A stretch of DNA of 64,000 nucleotides from Legionella nautarum (GCF_001467895.1 NZ_LNYO01000013.1:538686-602685), one strand, 5' to 3'; shown: positions 7,389 through 16,994, counted from the stretch's first letter. The notes: generated by a model from the sequence alone, not told the origin. Numbers and translations are program-made.

Positions 7389-8681
7389 TCATCCTTGCAC
7401 ACTTTGACAGTAAGTCTCTTGGATACGAGGTAAAATCAGTAAGGAAACCAAGATACCTAAAGGCAGTATAGCCAATGCGATATGATAAGCTTCCAGTGGG
7501 TATACCCGTACTTTGTCAATGACTTCACCTTTCCACATGGTATCCAAAATTAGGCCAACGAGAGGTTGGGCAAGCGCGATACCAACCATATTCATCATGT
7601 TCATAAAACTTAAGCCAGTGGCGACATAGCGTTTGTTACATAATTCTTTGGCAACTGCAAAAGCAGGAAGAAATGCGGCTGAGAAAATACCAAAGAAAAA
7701 AAGTAACAACTGCATTATCAAGCCAGATTCCAGTGGCGCATAAATAAAAAGCAAACTTGTTATTAGAGCACCAATACTAGCGATATACATCGGTGGCTTT
7801 CTAAGGCCAATACGGTTAGAGAAAATCCCCCATAACGGGCTAGCGATTGCCCAACCAACAAAAACTAGAGAAATATAGTTAGCTGCAGTTGCTTTTGCCA
7901 AATTCATTTTAAACATTAAAAAAGGTACACCCCATAAACCGCAGAATACCGGAGTAGACATGTACATTAATCCGCCGTAAACCGCAACCAGCCAGAGCTG
8001 TTTATTTTTTATTAAAGTAAAGAGACTGCTTAAAAGTGGTTCTTCCTCGATCTGATGAGTTTGATTAATCTTATTAGGAGCATCTTTAGCGATCAGAAGA
8101 ATAAGAACGGCAAGAAAAAGACCGATGATTCCCATGATAATCATGCTTTGTCGCCAGCCTGTGGTATCTACTAGGAAAGCGAGGGGACCTTCTCCCCCAA
8201 TAGCGCCAAGCATACCAATAGTGACCATCATCCCGGTAAGCAGAGCAAATCGTTGGGGAGGAAACCAATTAGCAGCAAGTTTCATAGAACCTACGGCAGC
8301 AAATGCTGAGCCAAAGCCAATCATCAGGCGTGCAATACAGGCCATAAAAAAACTATCAGTAAGTCCGAAAGCGATTGTACTAATGGCACAAATTGTGGTC
8401 GCTATAGTAAGCAAGCGATGGGGGCCGAAGCGATCCATTAAAACACCGCCGGGCAATTGCATGGCTGCGTAAGAATAAAAATAAATACCCGATAAGATTC
8501 CTAAAGTACGGCTGGTAACAGAAAAATCCCGCATCAACTCAGTACTCATGACAGAGGGGGACACTTGAAGCAAGCATTCATAAAAATAGAAAAGACATCC
8601 TAAACCCCATACTATCCAGGGTATCACTCCTTGGGAAGTCGATTGGGTTTTTGTCGAAGATTGCTCGCTGCTGTAACTCAT
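7389..8681 (-). CDS. major facilitator superfamily transporter
   Basis: 430 residues with about 12 hydrophobic helices. The N-terminal WIVWGLGCLFYFYECLLQVS, then YAAMQLPGGVLMDRFGPHRL (MFS loop 2-3 signature G-x-x-x-D-R-x-G-x-R/H), and a second-half IGLRKPP loop fit inner-membrane secondary transporters. The proline-rich, aromatic helix 1 resembles the anion:cation or sugar-acid symporter groups, but the substrate cannot be read. The ATG is preceded by GGGAGC at rather long spacing (about 10 bases). It is transcribed alone toward the miaB operon and has its own terminator. Confidence 0.85.
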   Translation of the reverse strand: MSYSSEQSSTKTQSTSQGVIPWIVWGLGCLFYFYECLLQVSPSVMSTELMRDFSVTSRTLGILSGIYFYSYAAMQLPGGVLMDRFGPHRLLTIATTICAISTIAFGLTDSFFMACIARLMIGFGSAFAAVGSMKLAANWFPPQRFALLTGMMVTIGMLGAIGGEGPLAFLVDTTGWRQSMIIMGIIGLFLAVLILLIAKDAPNKINQTHQIEEEPLLSSLFTLIKNKQLWLVAVYGGLMYMSTPVFCGLWGVPFLMFKMNLAKATAANYISLVFVGWAIASPLWGIFSNRIGLRKPPMYIASIGALITSLLFIYAPLESGLIMQLLLFFFGIFSAAFLPAFAVAKELCNKRYVATGLSFMNMMNMVGIALAQPLVGLILDTMWKGEVIDKVRVYPLEAYHIALAILPLGILVSLLILPRIQETYCQSVQG

Positions 8682-9024
8682 TGACTTTAATGCTCCCTAT
8701 TTTTATTTGTTCAGACTGTGTGTAAAAACGAATAGGAAAAAGTAAAATTTTAACATCTTGGCTACTAATTGTCTATTCTGTGTTCAAGGTACAGAGGAGA
8801 ATATACGCTATTAAAAACAAGGAGGAAATAAGTCTAGGCAGTTTAAATCGTTTTTTTTCATTTAATTTCCAACATAGAACTTAGATAATACTTTATGCAT
8901 TATTCAATGCCAAGCTATCCCCAATAGCTGTAAATAGGTGTATGATAAATCTTGACTTATTAAAAGATGACTTAGGTACTGGCTATTTAACAATAAAATT
9001 GGTTTCCCTTGCTAAGGAGATGAT
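8682..9024. promoter_or_regulatory. divergent promoter region, MFS gene and quinol oxidase
   Basis: 343 bases between two divergent genes, so it must hold both promoters, but no hexamer pair is convincing. A TATGAT at about 8941 and a TTGACT at about 8953 are isolated candidates. A short inverted repeat AGCTAT/ATAGCT lies at about 8912-8928. No FNR/Anr-type TTGAT-N4-ATCAA site was found. The leader ends with TAAGGAGATGAT before the oxidase ATG. Confidence 0.4.
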
Positions 9025-10392
9025 ATGATTGTTGAGATTTTATCAAGAGTACAATTTGCTTGTAGCATTGGGTTTCATATCCTTTTTCCCACCTTCAACC
9101 TTGGCTTGGCCCTTTTTTTAGTCATCATGGAAGCGACCTGGTTAAAAACTCGCAACCCTGTTTATCAAACAATTTGTAAGTTTTGGACTAAAATTTTTGC
9201 ACTTACGTTTGGAATGGGGGTAGTGTCGGGCATCGTGTTGGCCTATCAAATAGGTACCAATTTTGGTCCTTTCATCGCTCAATTTGGTAATGTGCTCGGC
9301 GCCTTATTCGCATATGAAACTTTAACGGCGTTCTTTTTAGAAGCAGGATTTCTCGGAATCATGCTTTTTGGCTGGAAACGTGTCCCGCCAACATTACATT
9401 TTACCGCAACTGTTTTAGTAACAATTGGCACAACGATTTCAGCTTTTTGGATACTTGCAGCCAATTCTTGGATGCAAACCCCGAGTGGTTATGATCTTGT
9501 GAACGGGCGTTACCTTGTTGCAGATTGGTGGGATGTTGTTTTTAATCCCTCTTTTATTCCCCGTTTTCTTCATATGGTTTTAGCCTCTTATACAACAACC
9601 GCCTTTGTTGTTGCTGCTGTTGCAAGTTATTTTTTACTGAAAAATAAACAAGTTAAAGTCGCAATGACTTGTTTATCCTTTGCTATGTGGGCTGCTTTGT
9701 TCCTCGTTCCTTTACAGATTTTCATGGGGGATACGGTTGGTTTGCTGGTCAACAAATATCAACCTCTTAAAACTGCTGCAATAGAAGCTAACTGGACAAC
9801 TCAAAAAGGTGCACCTTTAGTGTTGTTTGCCTGGCCTTCTCAAGAAAAACAAAAAAATGAATATGAAATATCTATTCCCAAATTGGCGAGTTTAGTCAAT
9901 ACGCATAAATGGGATGGTGAATTATTAGGTTTAAACTCCGTAGCTAAAGACGACCAGCCTCGTGTGGCACCTGTGTTTTTTTCGTTCAGAATTATGGTGG
10001 GGATTGGCTTATTAATGCTAACCGTTGCATTGCTTGCTCTGTTCCTGCGTATGAGAAAAGCGCTTTATTCCTCACGAATTTTCCACCAATTATGCCTGGC
10101 GATGGCCCCCTTAGGATTTGTTGCCACCATTGCTGGATGGTTGACCGCTGAAATAGGTCGGCAGCCTTGGGTAGTATATAACCTTATGAAAACAAAAGAA
10201 GCAGTCTCTGCTGTGGGTATGGAAGAGGTGATTATTTCCATGGTGTTACTTGCCTTAGCTTATGGCGTCGTATTTAGTTTTTATTTGTATTATCTCTTTA
10301 AATTAATTCGTCTTGGTCCTTTAGAGCTTGATAAGCATGATATTGAGCATCATCTATTCCAATATATGACTACTGATGAGGGAGAACACTAA
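9025..10392 (+). CDS. cioA: cyanide-insensitive-type bd quinol oxidase subunit I
   Basis: 455 residues, a multi-helix inner-membrane protein carrying haems b and d that oxidises quinol and reduces oxygen. Helix 1 has the conserved His in IGFHILFPTFN, the second haem ligand lies in RFLHMVLASY, and AGWLTAEIGRQPWVVYNLM is the signature of this subunit. It is shorter than E. coli CydA (522) because the quinol-binding Q loop after FMGDTVG is short, which is the hallmark of the CIO subgroup. The stop overlaps the start of the next gene in TAATG. A strong TAAGGAG precedes the ATG. No CydX-like small subunit gene is visible downstream. Confidence 0.9.
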   Translation: MIVEILSRVQFACSIGFHILFPTFNLGLALFLVIMEATWLKTRNPVYQTICKFWTKIFALTFGMGVVSGIVLAYQIGTNFGPFIAQFGNVLGALFAYETLTAFFLEAGFLGIMLFGWKRVPPTLHFTATVLVTIGTTISAFWILAANSWMQTPSGYDLVNGRYLVADWWDVVFNPSFIPRFLHMVLASYTTTAFVVAAVASYFLLKNKQVKVAMTCLSFAMWAALFLVPLQIFMGDTVGLLVNKYQPLKTAAIEANWTTQKGAPLVLFAWPSQEKQKNEYEISIPKLASLVNTHKWDGELLGLNSVAKDDQPRVAPVFFSFRIMVGIGLLMLTVALLALFLRMRKALYSSRIFHQLCLAMAPLGFVATIAGWLTAEIGRQPWVVYNLMKTKEAVSAVGMEEVIISMVLLALAYGVVFSFYLYYLFKLIRLGPLELDKHDIEHHLFQYMTTDEGEH

Positions 10393-11384
10393 TGCTTCCG
10401 TTAATATTTGCTGGTCTTTTAGCTTTTATTGTCCTCATGTATGTTGTTCTTGATGGTTTTGATTTAGGAATCGGCATTTTGTTTCCTTTTACAGGGAGCG
10501 AGAGAGAGCGTGATCGTATGATGAATTCTGTCGCTCCAGTCTGGGATGGTAATGAAACATGGCTAGTCTTTGGGGGAGCGATGCTCTATGGTGCTTTTCC
10601 CTTGATTTACGGCTTATTATTACCCATTCTCTACATGCCTATCATGTTAATGTTAACGGCATTAATTTTTCGTGGTGTCAGTTTTGAGTTTCGCTTTAAA
10701 GCCGAGACTTCGAAAACCTTGTGGAATTGGCTATTTTCAATTAGCTCAGTGGCTGCGGCTTTCTTTCAGGGAGTTATCTTAGGTTGTTTCGTGAAAGGTT
10801 TTGCAATTAATGAAGTTTCTTTAACCATTAATGATACGAATTGGTTAAGCCCCTTTAGTTTTCTTACTGGTATCGCGTTAGTCTGTGGTTATGGGTTGCT
10901 TGGGGCAACTTGGATGATCATCAAATCAGAGGGGCGTCTGCAGCGAAAAATGGTGCATTATGCGAAAGGTTTGCTTGTTTTAGTGAGTTTATTTTTGGTG
11001 TTTGTCAGTATTTGGACTCCCTTGCACAGCACAGAAATATTTAATCGCTGGTATAGTTTTCCGAATGTATTATTACTCTCTCCCTTACCACTTATTACTG
11101 CAGTCATGGTTTTTTTAACGTGGAGAAGTTTAGAAAAGGGAGATGAGCTTAAGCCCTTTATTTTTAGCATTATTATCTTTTTGTGTTCCTATTGTGGAAT
11201 TGCCATCAGTGTTTATCCTTATCTAATTCCACATAAAATTACTTTATGGGAAGGTGCGGCACCTAATTCTACGTTGATTTTTATTTTAGTCGGTGTGGCA
11301 ATTATGTTGCCTGTTTTACTTGCTTATACAATGTACGCCTATCATCTTTTCCGAGGTAAAACAGAGGGTGAAGGTTACCATTAA
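10392..11384 (+). CDS. cioB: bd-type quinol oxidase subunit II
   Basis: 330 residues, the non-haem partner of the previous gene, with about eight or nine membrane helices. The N-terminus (FAGLLAFIVLMYVVLDGFDLG) and the SVAPVWDGNETWLVFGGAMLYGAFP motif are diagnostic of CydB/CioB. Its ATG shares one base with the stop of subunit I, so the two are translationally coupled. The last cytoplasmic tail (YHLFRGKTEGEGYH) is short and polar. The 150 bases that follow contain no clear small subunit gene. Confidence 0.93.
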   Translation: MLPLIFAGLLAFIVLMYVVLDGFDLGIGILFPFTGSERERDRMMNSVAPVWDGNETWLVFGGAMLYGAFPLIYGLLLPILYMPIMLMLTALIFRGVSFEFRFKAETSKTLWNWLFSISSVAAAFFQGVILGCFVKGFAINEVSLTINDTNWLSPFSFLTGIALVCGYGLLGATWMIIKSEGRLQRKMVHYAKGLLVLVSLFLVFVSIWTPLHSTEIFNRWYSFPNVLLLSPLPLITAVMVFLTWRSLEKGDELKPFIFSIIIFLCSYCGIAISVYPYLIPHKITLWEGAAPNSTLIFILVGVAIMLPVLLAYTMYAYHLFRGKTEGEGYH

Positions 11385-11534
11385 TAGAATACGCACCGAC
11401 TGCTGATAGTTAATGTAGCCAAGGGAATGATCACTTAACTTAATGGCAGTAAGCCTCTAGTTAAATGTGTCTGTTTTGTGGTATATAGCATTTTTTAAAT
11501 TACGATCCAATTTTCACGTTAGGATGTTGAGGTT

Positions 11535-12707
11535 ATGCAGACCGGAGCGGTTTTTTATACCATTTTTTTAATTTTTGCTGGAGCAGCTATTTTCTCTACT
11601 TTGGTGCTTTACACCAAACAATCGCTGCTGGTTGCATATATTCTTTTGGGAGCAGCTTTAGGTCCCTGGGGATTAAAACTCGTTGCCGACGTCGAAGTGG
11701 TTCAGCAGGTAGGGGATATTGGTATTGTGTTCCTACTGTTTTTATTAGGTCTGCACTTACAACCACAAAACCTAGTGCATATGTTAAGAAAAATTACTTG
11801 GATTGCGGTTGTCAGTTCCATTTTATTTGCTGTTATTGCTTATTTGATTGGGCGCTGGTTTGGTCTCGATGTGACAGAATCGTGGATTTTGGGTGCGGCG
11901 ATGATGTTTTCGAGCACTATTATCGGACTTAAACTATTACCCACAACGATCCTGCATCATCAACATACCGGTGAGGTGATGATCAGTGTTCTGTTGATGC
12001 AAGATGTTATTGCGATTATCGTTTTGATCCTTATTAATGGCGCGCAGCAGAGTCACGGATTTTCCTGGAATGACCTTATACTAGTTGGCATTGCTTTACC
12101 TTCTCTGACTCTTTTTGCTTTCGCTGTCGAGCGATATATACTCGTCAAATTACTAGCTCGCTTTGATAGGACACAAGAGTATGTCTTTCTTCTCTCGATT
12201 GGCTGGTGTTTAGGCATGTCATTTTTAGCGAAAAAGCTTGGATTATCTGAAGATATCGGCGCGTTTGTAGCTGGTGTTGCGTTAGCTGCCAGTCCAATTT
12301 CTCTTTATATCGCTGAAAGTTTAAAACCCTTGCGTGACTTCTTCTTAGTGATGTTTTTCTTTTCAATCGGCGCTACTTTTAATTTTGGATTTGCGGCCCA
12401 GGTGGTTATACCTGCGTGTATCTTATCTTTTTTAATGTTATTAGTTAAACCTCTACTATTTAGATTCTTACTCATTCGTGCAGGTGAAAAAAAGCCTGTG
12501 GCCAAAGAAGTGGGATTTCGCTTAGGGCAAGCAAGTGAATTTTCTCTTTTGGTAGCAAGTATAGCGATGAGTACTCAATTAATTTCCGAGGTTGCATCAA
12601 ATTTAATTCAAGCAACAACCATTTTAACTTTTATCGTCTCATCTTATTTAGTAGTGTTAAAGTATCCAACACCAATCGCCTTGTCTGACAAAATGCGTAA
12701 GGATTAA
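11535..12707 (+). CDS. cation:proton antiporter (CPA2, KefB-like, membrane domain only)
   Basis: 390 residues with about 12 membrane helices and the Na+/H+-exchanger fold. Features include the first-half FLLFLLGLHLQPQNL, a broken-helix segment ILGAAMMFSSTIIGLKLLP, and SEDIGAFVAGVALAASP, which carries the acidic residues of this superfamily. KefB and KefC have a C-terminal TrkA-N nucleotide-binding domain of about 200 residues; this protein ends right after the last helix and lacks it. Glutathione-type gating is therefore unlikely. The stop is two bases before the ampE-like start, so they form an operon. The ion cannot be told from sequence. Confidence 0.85.
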   Translation: MQTGAVFYTIFLIFAGAAIFSTLVLYTKQSLLVAYILLGAALGPWGLKLVADVEVVQQVGDIGIVFLLFLLGLHLQPQNLVHMLRKITWIAVVSSILFAVIAYLIGRWFGLDVTESWILGAAMMFSSTIIGLKLLPTTILHHQHTGEVMISVLLMQDVIAIIVLILINGAQQSHGFSWNDLILVGIALPSLTLFAFAVERYILVKLLARFDRTQEYVFLLSIGWCLGMSFLAKKLGLSEDIGAFVAGVALAASPISLYIAESLKPLRDFFLVMFFFSIGATFNFGFAAQVVIPACILSFLMLLVKPLLFRFLLIRAGEKKPVAKEVGFRLGQASEFSLLVASIAMSTQLISEVASNLIQATTILTFIVSSYLVVLKYPTPIALSDKMRKD

Positions 12708-12709
12708 AA

Positions 12710-13462
12710 ATGAAACTGCTTGTTATTCTTTTAAGCTTATTAAGTGAAAGGTATTTAGTTCATGCAGTATCGCATCTGCGCTTTAATTGGTTTCCTGCTT
12801 ATTTTAATACCCTCTATCAGCGGCTTCCAAAATCCCATCAACTCTTAAATCAGACATTAATTCTACTGGCTGCTGTCTTACCGATAGCTATTATCTGTGC
12901 TTTACTTCTTTATATTTTTAACCATGTTTTATTTGGATTTATTGGCTTTTTGCTGAACCTAGTTATTTTTTATTATTGTATAGGCCCCGAAAATCCCTTT
13001 TATCCAGTCAGAGAAGATACGGATGCAGAGCATAGTGAGCTTGTTGTTGGCGATTATTTTGCGAAAGCCAATGGTCAATTATTTGCAGTTATTTTTTGGT
13101 ATATAATATTTGGTGCGTTGGGTGCTCTCGTTTATCGTTTGATTTCTCTATGCCGTATGCATGGTGCAACTGCTCAATTAGCCACTCAGATAACAAATAT
13201 ACTTGATTGGATTCCAGCTCGAATTACTGTAATTCTTTATTTATTAGTAGGGAATTTTCAACGGGGCTTGCATTTCTTCATGCAAAAATTTCTATCTTCC
13301 CCTGAAAATAATGATATTTTTTTGAGTGAAGGCGGATTATTAGCTGCACGTACGACAGAGGCAGAGCCAGTGCAAATGTCCTACGCTGAAAGTTTAGTAG
13401 AACATGCAGTGATTGTTTATTTGGTTTTTATCGCGTTATTTACTTTAGGTGCTTTATTATAG
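12710..13462 (+). CDS. ampE: AmpE-like inner-membrane protein
   Basis: 250 residues. The start (LLSLLSERYLVHAVSHLRFNW) matches the AmpE/CobD-like family, as do the later phrases YCIGPENPFYPVRED and GALVYRLISLCRMHG (compare the conserved GP and P-x-x-R-L motifs). It has about four or five membrane helices, with a central soluble stretch. AmpE works with AmpD in beta-lactamase induction signalling in enterobacteria, but no ampD lies next to it here, so that role is not shown. It follows the antiporter after two bases and both use AAAAATG-type weak starts. Confidence 0.8.
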   Translation: MKLLVILLSLLSERYLVHAVSHLRFNWFPAYFNTLYQRLPKSHQLLNQTLILLAAVLPIAIICALLLYIFNHVLFGFIGFLLNLVIFYYCIGPENPFYPVREDTDAEHSELVVGDYFAKANGQLFAVIFWYIIFGALGALVYRLISLCRMHGATAQLATQITNILDWIPARITVILYLLVGNFQRGLHFFMQKFLSSPENNDIFLSEGGLLAARTTEAEPVQMSYAESLVEHAVIVYLVFIALFTLGALL

Positions 13463-13597
13463 CCACTTTATGCAAAAACGGGCGGGAATCCATGTTAGAT
13501 AACTTGCTTATTGGTAAGAGTACCTGGAAAGCAGGTTAAATGTTGATTATAGTAAAACAATCGCAGATCATCCTTATTTATAATATAAGAGCTAATC

Positions 13598-13996
13598 ATG
13601 ATGAATTTCGTAGCCCGAGTAATATGCCCCCTGGGTATTGTATGCTTTAGTTGCTTATTTTTTATCTCAGGATGTATGCATCGGATGAATCCCTCGTGCA
13701 CAGCAACCTGCGAAACTAGATATCAAACTTGTAATAAAGTATGTCGTAATACTTGCTCACAATGTACGGCTGCGGCAGGGCAATCGCGGGATAGGCATTA
13801 TGATTACTATATCAATGAACAATATGTAAAGGGTGGAATGATTGCGCTTCAGTTGAATTCCTTCCGCGATCCACTACAATGCCGCAAAGTAACTTGTAGT
13901 TGTCAGGAAGATTATCGAATTTGCCAACAATCATGCGGGAGTGGTGGTAGCGGCGTAGTTAAGAAATATTTGGAATATGCCCCACTATGTAGTTAA
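13598..13996 (+). CDS. cysteine-rich lipoprotein of unknown function
   Basis: 132 residues. A signal peptide ends in the lipobox FISGC, so the mature protein would begin with a lipid-modified Cys at residue 26. The mature part has many further cysteines, grouped as CTATCETRYQTCNKVCRNTC-SQC near the front and CRKVTCSCQEDYRICQQSC near the back, with CxxxC spacing repeated like helical hairpins of coiled-coil/CHCH proteins. A glycine run (GSGGSG) precedes the C-terminal segment. It sits 59 bases upstream of aceE on the same strand. I do not recognise the family. Start could be either of two adjacent ATG codons. Confidence 0.75.
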   Translation: MMNFVARVICPLGIVCFSCLFFISGCMHRMNPSCTATCETRYQTCNKVCRNTCSQCTAAAGQSRDRHYDYYINEQYVKGGMIALQLNSFRDPLQCRKVTCSCQEDYRICQQSCGSGGSGVVKKYLEYAPLCS

Positions 13997-14055
13997 GAGT
14001 TGTTTAGAAAATGAATTTCAAAGCAAACTCATAAGAGTTTTAGAGGAACAAATTC

Positions 14056-16719
14056 ATGACAGATGAAAATACTACCGATATTGATCCAGTAGAAACACGA
14101 GAATGGCTTGACGCACTACAGTCTGTACTCGAAAGCGATGGCAATGAACGGGCAGCTTTTCTTATTCAAGAAATAATTAATAAGGCAAATACGGAAGGTG
14201 TTAAGCTGAAGAGCTCTACCAATACGCCTTATCGCAATACCATAAAAAACTATGAGGAAAAGCAACTTCCTCCTGATGAGGGCCTTGGTAGACGGATTAA
14301 CGCCTTGCTTCGTTGGAATGCAGTCGCCATGGTTTTGCGTGCGGGAAAATATGCACCTGAACTTGGTGGACATATCGCTTCTTATGCCTCAGCTTTGACT
14401 TTATATGAAACAGGATTTAATTATTTTTTCAAAGGACCCAATGGTCCACATGGTGGGGATCTTGTTTATATTCAAGGCCATTCTGCACCAGGTATTTATG
14501 CTCGCGCTTTTCTTGAAGGTCGTTTATCTGAGCAACAGTTAAATAATTTTAGACAAGAAGTTGAGGTTGACGGTTTATCCTCTTATCCACATCCTTGGTT
14601 AATGCATGATTTTTGGCAATTTCCTACCGTATCAATGGGATTGGGTCCGCTGCAAGCCATTTACCAAGCACGATTTCTTAAATACCTTGAAAATCGTGGT
14701 TTAATCGAAGCTGAGGGGCGTAAAGTTTGGGCTTTCCTTGGTGATGGTGAAATGGATGAACCTGAATCAGTGGGTGCTTTATCCATCGCAGCGCGTGAAA
14801 AATTGGATAATTTAATTTTCGTAGTAAATTGTAATTTACAACGACTCGATGGACCTGTGCGCGGAAATGGCAAAATTATTCAAGAGCTAGAAGGCTTATT
14901 CCGAGGCGCAGGCTGGAACGTAATTAAAGTGATTTGGGGCAGCCGTTGGGATCCTCTTTTTGCTCGGGATCAAAATGGTCTAATGCAAAAACGCATGCAA
15001 GAATGTGTTGATGGAGACTATCAAGCTTACAAAGCAAATGATGGTGCCTACGTGCGTGAACATTTTTTCGGCCAATACCCTGAATTGAAGAAAATGGTAG
15101 AGAATATGTCAGATGATGAAATCTGGCGATTAAACCGTGGCGGCCATGATCCTCAAAAAGTTTATGCAGCCTATGCTCAAGCGATTGAGCATAAAGGAAG
15201 CCCTACTATCATCCTTGCCAAAACAATTAAAGGTTATGGTATGGGTGCTGCGGGTGAGGGACAAAATATTACTCACCAGCAAAAGAAAATGACAATCGAA
15301 CAGTTACGCGCGTTCCGTGATCGCTTTAGTATTCCAGTTAGCGATGACAAAATTACAGAAATACCTTTCTATCGTCCCGATAACGATAGCCCGGAAATTC
15401 GCTTTATACAAAAACAACGCGAAGCCTTGGGCGGTTATTTACCAGAGCGCAATACGAAGTTCACTCCGATGAAGGTGCCTGATTTGTCCGCTTTTTCTGC
15501 GGTCACTAAAAGTTCAGGCGATCGCGAAATTTCCACCACTATGGCTTTTGTGCGCATACTCTCAGTTTTGTTGAAAGATAAAGAATTGGGGCAGAGAATT
15601 GTTCCAATCGTGCCTGATGAATGCCGTACATTTGGTATGGAAGGTTTGTTCCGTCAAATTGGTATTTATTCGCCAGTGGGGCAATTGTATACCCCGGTTG
15701 ATCATGAGCAAGTGATGTATTATCGGGAAGCCAAAGACGGTCAGATTCTTGAAGAGGGCATTAATGAAGCTGGCGCATTTTGTTCTTGGATAGCTGCAGC
15801 CACTTCTTATAGTTCCAATAAATTAGCGATGATTCCTTTCTATATTTATTATTCGATGTTCGGTTTTCAGCGTGTCGGTGATTTAGCGTGGGCTGCTGGC
15901 GATATGCAGGCACGCGGTTTCTTGTTGGGAGGAACGGCTGGTCGTACTACCTTGGCAGGAGAAGGATTACAGCATCAAGATGGACATAGCCATCTTATGG
16001 CCTCAACTATTCCAAATTGCAAAGCTTACGATCCTACCTATGCCTATGAACTTGCTGTCATTATTCAAGATGGTTTGCGTCGTATGTATGAAAAGCAAGA
16101 AAATATGTTTTATTACATCACTGTAATGAACGAAAACTATACCCATCCTGATATGCCAGAAGGTGTGGAGGAGGGCATCATCAAGGGGATGTATCTTTTA
16201 CAAGAAAAGAAAAAGAAATCCAAAAAACATGTTCAATTACTAGGAAGTGGAACTATTTTACGTGAAGCCATCGAAGCGGCAAGAATGCTTGAAGATGATT
16301 ATAAAGTAACTGCTGATATCTGGAGTGTTACCAGCTTTACTGAATTAAGGCGAGATGGTTTATCGGCAGAGCGCCACAATCGTATGCATCCTGAAGCTAA
16401 GCCACGTCAAGCTTATGTCACTGAACTTCTAGCTGATCGTAAAGGACCTATTATCGCAGCAACTGATTATATGCGGCTGTATGCAGATCAAATTAGGCCT
16501 TTTATTTCAGCTCCATTCACTACCTTAGGTACTGATGGTTATGGACGCAGCGATACGCGTAAACAATTACGTCATTTCTTTGAAGTGGATGCGAAGTTTA
16601 TTGCTTTAGCGGCTTTAGAAGCTTTAGTACGACAAGGTGAAATGCCTAAATCAACGCTCACTGATGCGATGAAGCGTTACAAGATTAACAGTGAAAAAGT
16701 AGATCCTGTGAGTCACTGA
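14056..16719 (+). CDS. aceE: pyruvate dehydrogenase E1 component (homodimeric)
   Basis: 887 residues, the same length as the E. coli enzyme. It decarboxylates pyruvate with thiamine diphosphate and passes acetyl to the E2 lipoyl groups. The TPP-binding motif begins at GDGEMDEPE and continues to NLIFVVNCNLQRLDGPVRGN; the substrate-channel His residues lie in GHSAPGIYARAFLEGR and LQHQDGHSHL. The ATG follows TTTTAGAGGAAC. The gene opens the complex cluster with aceF and lpd, although 275 bases including a palindromic repeat separate it from aceF. Confidence 0.97.
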   Translation: MTDENTTDIDPVETREWLDALQSVLESDGNERAAFLIQEIINKANTEGVKLKSSTNTPYRNTIKNYEEKQLPPDEGLGRRINALLRWNAVAMVLRAGKYAPELGGHIASYASALTLYETGFNYFFKGPNGPHGGDLVYIQGHSAPGIYARAFLEGRLSEQQLNNFRQEVEVDGLSSYPHPWLMHDFWQFPTVSMGLGPLQAIYQARFLKYLENRGLIEAEGRKVWAFLGDGEMDEPESVGALSIAAREKLDNLIFVVNCNLQRLDGPVRGNGKIIQELEGLFRGAGWNVIKVIWGSRWDPLFARDQNGLMQKRMQECVDGDYQAYKANDGAYVREHFFGQYPELKKMVENMSDDEIWRLNRGGHDPQKVYAAYAQAIEHKGSPTIILAKTIKGYGMGAAGEGQNITHQQKKMTIEQLRAFRDRFSIPVSDDKITEIPFYRPDNDSPEIRFIQKQREALGGYLPERNTKFTPMKVPDLSAFSAVTKSSGDREISTTMAFVRILSVLLKDKELGQRIVPIVPDECRTFGMEGLFRQIGIYSPVGQLYTPVDHEQVMYYREAKDGQILEEGINEAGAFCSWIAAATSYSSNKLAMIPFYIYYSMFGFQRVGDLAWAAGDMQARGFLLGGTAGRTTLAGEGLQHQDGHSHLMASTIPNCKAYDPTYAYELAVIIQDGLRRMYEKQENMFYYITVMNENYTHPDMPEGVEEGIIKGMYLLQEKKKKSKKHVQLLGSGTILREAIEAARMLEDDYKVTADIWSVTSFTELRRDGLSAERHNRMHPEAKPRQAYVTELLADRKGPIIAATDYMRLYADQIRPFISAPFTTLGTDGYGRSDTRKQLRHFFEVDAKFIALAALEALVRQGEMPKSTLTDAMKRYKINSEKVDPVSH

Positions 16720-16737
16720 TTAATTAGAGGGACCAGG

Positions 16738-16770
16738 GATAAGACCCTTAGTTTCTGGCTAAGGCTTATC
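16738..16770 (+). terminator. possible hairpin terminator or attenuator after aceE
   Basis: GATAAG and CCTTAG (16738-16751) pair with CTAAGG and CTTATC (16759-16770), with two unpaired bases in the left arm and a seven-base loop. It lies 18 bases after the aceE stop. There is no proper T run after it, so it may be an mRNA-stabilising or weak attenuating structure rather than a full terminator. Confidence 0.45.
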
Positions 16771-16784
16771 TAGTTAATTAAATC

Positions 16785-16879
16785 CCGTTCGGACTGAGGA
16801 GGACTTTACGTCGTCTCGCAGTCCCATTTTAGGATTTGGCAAGGTTTCTAGACGGGCCTTGGGGCTTCAGCCCGAACGG
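16785..16879. repeat. palindromic dispersed repeat element (copy 1)
   Basis: A 95-base element bounded by CCGTTCGG (16785-16792) and its complement CCGAACGG (16872-16879). The left end continues as CCGTTCGGACTGAGGAGG; the right end, read inward on the other strand, is CCGTTCGGGCTGAAGC. Inside is GTCTCGCAG, resembling GTCTCGAAG of the copies at 45.6-46.0 kb. It lies between aceE and aceF and has no coding potential. Confidence 0.75.
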
Positions 16880-16994
16880 TGTTAGATAATAAATAGAAAA
16901 AATGATACTAGATTAAGGTGTTGAGACCTCTTACGATTATTTAAGACACTGCAATGTGAGTCCATTGCAGGTTACCTGTTTGCTGAGGATAAAT

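Noticed and set aside
8941-8960. TATGAT and TTGACT as a quinol-oxidase promoter
   Set aside because: The hexamers are in the wrong order and spacing to work together, and no matching partner was found for either.
13495-13701. 68-codon minus-strand frame overlapping the Cys-rich lipoprotein start
   Set aside because: It runs antisense to the lipoprotein signal peptide, has no ribosome binding site and no recognisable protein features.
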